Shown here: piece after piece, positions 58,360 through 64,000 of the stretch
Position numbering within the stretch: position 1 is the stretch's first letter
How the letters are laid out: each line of letters starts with the position of its first letter
Assembly: GCA_031002005.1 (NCBI GenBank)
Contig: JARYHS010006964.1
Span: 3,968,001-4,032,000, forward strand
DNA: 64,000 nucleotides
Reading direction: 5' to 3'
From: Vandiemenella viatica
Lineage: Eukaryota; Arthropoda; Insecta; Orthoptera; Morabidae
Translations under genes and position numbers: made by a program
Notes under the pieces: model-generated
The model's input: only the letters and a program-made list of their open reading frames with translations
Told to the model about the DNA's origin: nothing
Databases searched by the model: none

Positions 58360-59740
58360 AATCAGTTTTGTTGTATATTAAAGGATACAGAACCAACAGT
58401 AGCCAAAATTGAATGGGAAAAAAGGCATAGTTATGAAAAGGCACAAATTTCAGAATTGAAGAGATATTTCAGCGGAAGGTTCAGCACAAGTACAGAGAGA
58501 CCAAGAAGTGAAGAGTTCAAGGAGATAGTAAATTGGTGAAGAAATATTTATTCCAAAATAAAAAATTAAAGAGAAGTACAGAACCTACAAACTGCAATAA
58601 AAGGTGAGGAGGTTAAAGAGGTTAATGAACAAATCACAACAGAGTTAACATACAGGAAGGCAGTAGGGTATTCCTGAAGCAATTAACAATGGCAAACAGG
58701 GAAGCTAAAGATGAGTTTATGAAGAATATTATTGGTGATGGGAAACCACTAAATGATGTATTTCTATGGCTGTGTTAGAGAACTGAAGTAAATGCAAGGT
58801 GTTTGGACAATTGTAGATGAGGATGGAGAAGAAGTCACTGAGAATTTGAAAATGGCAGTGATGGTGAGTGATTATTTTACTTAGACCATTAGAGACCATC
58901 ACCTTGAGATGGAGGGGGGTAAATCAGAGGAGCAAATCCACACAAGTAGAAATGAGCAAACTACCAAATATGAAAGAAATTCTTTGTACATTATGAAGAA
59001 AGCTAAAACAATAGGAAGGGACTTGTATAATTAATACTACTACAGATGTATTCAGCATTATTTACATCGAGTCTGCAGTCTTGCTGCTTACCAGAGGACT
59101 GGGAAATAATGACAGTAGTACTAGTACATAAAGGTGGGGTGACATATAGCGTCGAAAATTACAAGGTGTTTAGTTTCGTATCAGAGAGTAATATGTAACT
59201 ACACTAGAAATGTTTGTGAGAAAATAAACTGTTTTGTGAATTATCAACAAGGTTTAAGGTAAGGATATTCACATAAATTTCGGTTGGCAGCCCGTACGCA
59301 AGATATTTAAGATGAACTGGACCAGGATGGCCAAGTTGATAGTGTAACACTAGATCTTTTGAAGGCATGTGACAGAGTGAGCAATAAAATAGACTTAAAT
59401 ACGCTACAAACTATTGGAGGGAATAAAATGTGACTCTCTGAGTTGAGGAATCGTTGAAAGGAAGAAAGAAACTCATTAGAGTAGAAAATGCAGTATTAAA
59501 ATTATAAACTCAATAATAATAAACCTGACAGGGCAGGACACATAGCGTATTTGGTAGGGAAATGTTACAAAATCTTTAAATTACTAGATATGCTGATGTA
59601 GCAGAGTAGTGCGGGAATTTCATTATAAAACTTTTGTCGGACTATTGCATAAATATAGTGGTGTAGTTTGGGACGTTAAGCAATTTCAATATGACCTGCT
59701 AAATGTAGTATACTGTTTGATGTGAATTTTTAAATGGTAG
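58360..59740 (+). mobile_element. Very old LINE remnant with RT traces (copy B)
   Basis: Counterpart of 30290-31640: LPEDWEIMTVV near 59090, ENYKVFSFVSESN near 59155 and the VVWDVKQ segment near 59665. Two short insertions relative to A (about 59588 and 59705) further break it. Confidence 0.68.
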
Positions 59741-62700
59741 TCAATGCTTGTTTAGTGCATTTGAGCAGATTACATACTCAGGCTTTAAAAAGTAACTCCT
59801 CCAGCTCTTGAATTATATAGCAAACAAAAACCAACAAAATTTCTTAACCAGAAGTAGACGGTACTACACCTTACATGAAGGCGCTGCAGGTGACGAAAAA
59901 ATAAGCTAACGACCTTCAAAGCTGTGTACTGAATAGAACTTCCTTTTAAAGGGTTTGGTATTTGACACTCATATCAACTATAAAAACAAATTGGAGCACA
60001 ATACTGATGGGACCCTTGTTAAAAAGGTCTACACATTACTAAGAAATTCATTTTCAAATTTGTGCTTGTTCAGCATTTAACAAATCTTGCATCCGTTTTT
60101 ATGCCAAGCTTTTATGGTAAAGATTTAATTTATTTTTATATAAAATGTATTGAATCATTCTTTCTGTTGTGCCTATCACCTCATCTATTTGAAACAGTAT
60201 AAATTACCAGTAATCTAATATCATGTTGTTACCCATTCCCAATGTATGGGACTATTTTTAATTTAATTGCCCATTTCTACAGAGTTGAATATCAAGTAAC
60301 AGATTCCTAATACACTTTCTATAAGTTCAGATGAAGTCCCATTAACAGTGAAGCAACCTGAACAAAGAGTTTTATGATACACAAATAGAGCTATTTGTAG
60401 CCATTTCAATAATATTACTTAAGAGATCCTGTGGAAACTGGACATTCGTTATTTAGAAACATGAATGAACATCACAAAAAAAAAAATAACTATCCAGCAA
60501 CAGGCAATTCTTCCAGAATATCAGAACTGGTCCATGTAAATTAAGAATGACCCTCTTCAAGCAGTGTACCTCCTACAGCATTTATCTAATCTCACTAACA
60601 ATCTACATTCAGACAACCACTGTTATTTATTCATTTATGCTGATGGTCTTGCTACAGAAGCTCAATATAAAATATTTGTAATAGCAAACAATGCATACGA
60701 GACAGATTGTGGGGATAAGACTAATATTTGAGAATTTTCTAATCAAACAGTTTACATCAAAGGAAAGTATTTGAGTGGATAGCTAGACCACATAGACCTC
60801 TGGCCTTCTTAACTAAACAGAATATAAGTCATAAATCTACCAGAGAAGACGTGAGGTTTCAACATGAAGCATGTTTGTGAGAGGATAAATGAAACAGACT
60901 GCAAGCATAGAGAGGTTAATCATTTGGACGTGTGCAGCAATGGTTAGGCATTGATAACTGAGTAGAAAGTACACAGTTACGAACAGTAGTGAGAGAAGCA
61001 AGTAATGATGTGTTTTAGAATACAGCCTATCAGCAACCAGTTGGAAAGTGCAAGTTAGATAAAAAAAAAAACAAACACAAGAGACTTCTTGTTCTCCCCA
61101 CGGTGAAAATTCATTGTAATATTATTCAAGTGCACGGCTGAATATTTAATTTATTTGCAATGGAGCACACACTTCGGAGTATTAAGCAACATATCTTCTA
61201 GATAGAATTAACACAGTTATCAAAAGAATATGGACCTGAGTTAATTTTTAACAAAGAAAGTTCTTGGTCATCAGCACGGCTATCACCCAGAATGGAAATT
61301 TGCGCGAAAGAGAGAACAGATTCAAACATTCAGACGTTTCAATTATCTTGATTGTCTAGGCGAAGCATGGTCGATTTAACAAATTACTGTCTGGGCTGAG
61401 GATTTCATCAGAGGACTTATGGGTCTGTTGCCAATAAAACCCATATATATCAGCAGAAAGCGAAGAAACTGCTCTCCTCTGATGACGTCACGAAAGTTAC
61501 CGAGCCCCGACATAGGCAGTCGGCAGTTGTGTGTTTTTCTAATTATTTATGACTAAATACAGTGAAGTGGTAAGCGTTCATGTTCTTGGGTCTGATTCCT
61601 GTTTCTAACACTTCTCTTGCTAGGCTGGGCAACCATCTGCTTTCTTTGTCAAGGCTCATCAAATAAAATCTACCGTCCACTGTTGACTGATTTATTGACC
61701 TACTGCATTAATTCATTAAAATCTAGTGTTTCTGGCATTGTGCTGAGGTTTCCAACAGAGGTCTAGTGCGTTGTAGTTCACCATGCAAATCTGAATGGAC
61801 CTCTTAGTAAAAAGATACAATAATAAAAGCCTGCGCCACTGAGAAAACACATACAAAACGCTTGCAGCTGCTGTGTATATGTGATAGCAGCAATAGAAAG
61901 CAAAGCACGAGAAGTGAAATATTTTCCTCTATAAACGCCTTGTCCTCGTCATATCACACGCGGTTTCCACGGTGGTGTTGAACCGTTAATGGGAACATCT
62001 GGAAGGAAGAAGCAGGGTAGTTTCCTGAGCCTTCCCCTGTCTGACAACTTTTGTAATTATTGTTGTGAGAATAAATGATTGTATTAGTGTAGAGTGTTCA
62101 GTAGAGAGAGTTGTATAGAGGATGAGAGATGAAAGTAGAGTGTGGGTGAATTGCTGGGCCAGCCCATTCAGGGTCACATGGTATATCATCCACATCCACA
62201 GGACAAATCACAATCAACAGCATCACATGCCCCCACACTCTATTCGCACTGCAGAAAGGTTTGAGATGTAACCCACGACTGTGATGATTATGAATTGTGT
62301 ACCAATACCTCTCCCACCCTGTTCGCCTGATGATGAAAATTTCTTCTGCCACCAAGACTCGAAACAGCTAATCGGGTGTCAGCACCACAGCCAAGAAAGC
62401 CAGCAGGATGGGCTAGCTGGAAAATTAGGTTGTAGTAAATTGGTGCATATCTGCCCAAAGAACCAACCTAATACTAACAGTTACTGTAAAATTCAATGCA
62501 TTCATTTGATAAATCTCTACGGAAAGAACATCTGTAAGCCAAAGAGAGGGCTGGGATCACTTCGACAGAAGAGGAACTAGAGGCTTAGCCATTTTTGCAT
62601 TTCTCTGTAGAATCCGTGATAAAGACGTATTAGTGAAATATATATATGATGGCTTTCTGGACCGCTGAAGATAACAGAAAACAATACACAATTACTGGTA

Positions 62701-64000
62701 TCACAATGCAGACCCCCAGCATCGTCTGACAGAGAAGAGCAGAATTATAGAAACTTCAACTTGCACTGACTTAGAACAACAAGCTAGTCACTAGCCGTCC
62801 TGCTGTATATATGGGAAGAGTTCACAATAAATTATCCATTGTGGGAAGGAGCATTTGCAAAGAGTAAGCCAATTACACCAATGTTAGCATACTTCTGGAT
62901 TATGTGATGAAGGCATACTGCACAGATAATTATATCTCGCATGTTCCTTCGTGACAAATACTATAACAAATATGGGTCAAGTGTTTTATAATGCAAAACT
63001 ATTTTTAACAACATACTTTGAAGTTACTCATAAATAATCTAAAAAAAAAAAAAAAAAAACGTATCTGCAACTGTTCTCTTTGTTGGTTTCACCTATCTCA
63101 TTCTGCACGCCCACTAGCTATTAGAATATATAACACAGCTCCCATATGATTGCACCATTCACAGGCAAGGACACTAATATCCCTGGATTGCTGACAATAG
63201 TTTAATAAAACAATTGAAGCTCATTTTTAAAAACTTGAAACTGTTCCATAACGGAACCACTGGTCTTAGCAATTAAGTTGTTATAATACAAATTTGAAAA
63301 GACCACCATTTTGTAAAAACCACAATACCTTTTATTCATGTATTAAATATCAATCCTGATTTGAGCAAACAGCATTAGTTAATTGATAGTATCTTTAAGT
63401 CTATATACTAACATTACCTAGTTACAGAGCTAATGTCACATATTTACTTCCATCTCACAAACAATAATGCTAATATAGATATCACGACACTCTATTTGAT
63501 TGAGTGAATTTATTTTTTAGTAGACATTTCTTCAGTTGGATAATATTAGTTGCCATGGCTAATTTGCCAGTACTGCCAAATAAAGCTGTACTGAAAATAA
63601 ACACCAAAGTTTATAATATTTTCCAAATCTGTCTAAATACAGAACAGTTCATCACAGTACAGTACACCAGCGACCCTCCATGACATAATGAGTGGTTTTA
63701 TTACAGTATTGTTAAGCATACATATTGATGATTGATTAAATGATTGGCACAAAGTTATGCTAGTCTCACAGAATGACAGTCGTGGAGTGACTGAGATAAA
63801 GTATGCTTGTATACAGGTGTATTAACAAGATATGACGGTACCACAAGGGAACTCAAAATTGCACTACTGTATCAGAAAAGGCTGGTATATTCACTTTCAT
63901 ACAAGCCAGAGAACGTAAAACAGTCTAAATATATTCTAAGAGTGCAATTACTATGTGTGTATTAGTTGTGTGATTCACACTGATCGCTGTACAGACTTGC
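59741..64000. other. Duplicated stretch to window end (copy B)
   Basis: Counterpart of 31641-35894. It includes the weak YAD-like LINE trace at 60500-60740, the CRE palindrome at 61483-61490 and an expanded A-run of about 18 near 63042. No gene is supported. Confidence 0.5.

Larger units (their letters stand above)
43151..64000 (+). repeat. Segmental duplication, copy B (at least 20.8 kb)
   Basis: Direct-orientation counterpart of 15795-35894; it runs off the window end. It starts at the gap, so its left border is unseen. Specific to B: piggyBac element (45196-46989), LINE fragment replacing about 1 kb (50346-51020), complete foldback right arm and about 0.9 kb beyond it (53417-54760), and a different zinc-finger remnant. 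It has the empty site of the P-like element at 58027-58034. Confidence 0.95.

Noticed and set aside
1..64000. CRISPR arrays, bacterial operons or phage genes
   Set aside because: The window is intron-containing animal DNA. The tandem repeats seen are retroelement tails, transposon subterminal repeats and a coding minisatellite, none with repeat-spacer structure.

Overview
This is AT-rich animal nuclear DNA with introns, very low gene density and a dense load of transposons. The set of elements (P-element-like THAP transposons, piggyBac, hAT and Helitron remnants, several decayed LINEs) and the style of the C2H2 fingers suggest an arthropod, probably a hemimetabolous insect. That is an inference; I cannot name the species. 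Two runs of exactly 1000 N (12343-13342 and 42151-43150) are scaffold gaps.

Layout. 1-915: tandem tail repeats and a LINE remnant. 1523-6362: a three-exon, minus-strand pseudogene of a P-element/THAP9-type transposase, whose first intron carries a hAT MITE with a clean 8-bp target duplication. 6383-8113: a short P-like transposon, bounded by inverted repeats and an 8-bp target duplication, inserted 20 bp from the end of the first element and head to head with it. 8580-9240: LINE. 10726-12342: a very GC-rich ankyrin-repeat exon that has become a 147-bp tandem array and runs into the first gap. 13343-15794: nothing recognised. 15795 to at least 35894 (copy A) and 43151-64000 (copy B) are two direct copies of one segment of about 20 kb. 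Between them (36.1-42.1 kb) lie a C2H2 zinc-finger exon, two 5S rRNA-derived pieces, a LINE 3' end and a Helitron remnant split by a MITE.

The duplication works as a natural before/after experiment. Copy A alone carries a P-like element (28180-29932; the empty site is at 58027-58034 in B) and a 123-bp tandem duplication. Copy B alone carries a decayed piggyBac element between TTAA sites (45196-46989), a 5'-truncated LINE that replaces about 1 kb of target (50346-51020) and the complete form of a palindromic foldback (52867-53875). Zinc-finger arrays in both copies are broken in different ways.

The most distinctive material is the P-like family. Three members are visible. All keep an identical-length 71-nt first exon coding the N-terminal half of a THAP zinc finger, followed by the same GTAAGT donor. 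The two short members have lost every transposase exon but keep arrays of a palindromic subterminal repeat that could be a transposase or THAP binding site. Apart from the ankyrin exon and perhaps the finger exon at 36.4-36.9 kb, I see no convincing intact host gene.
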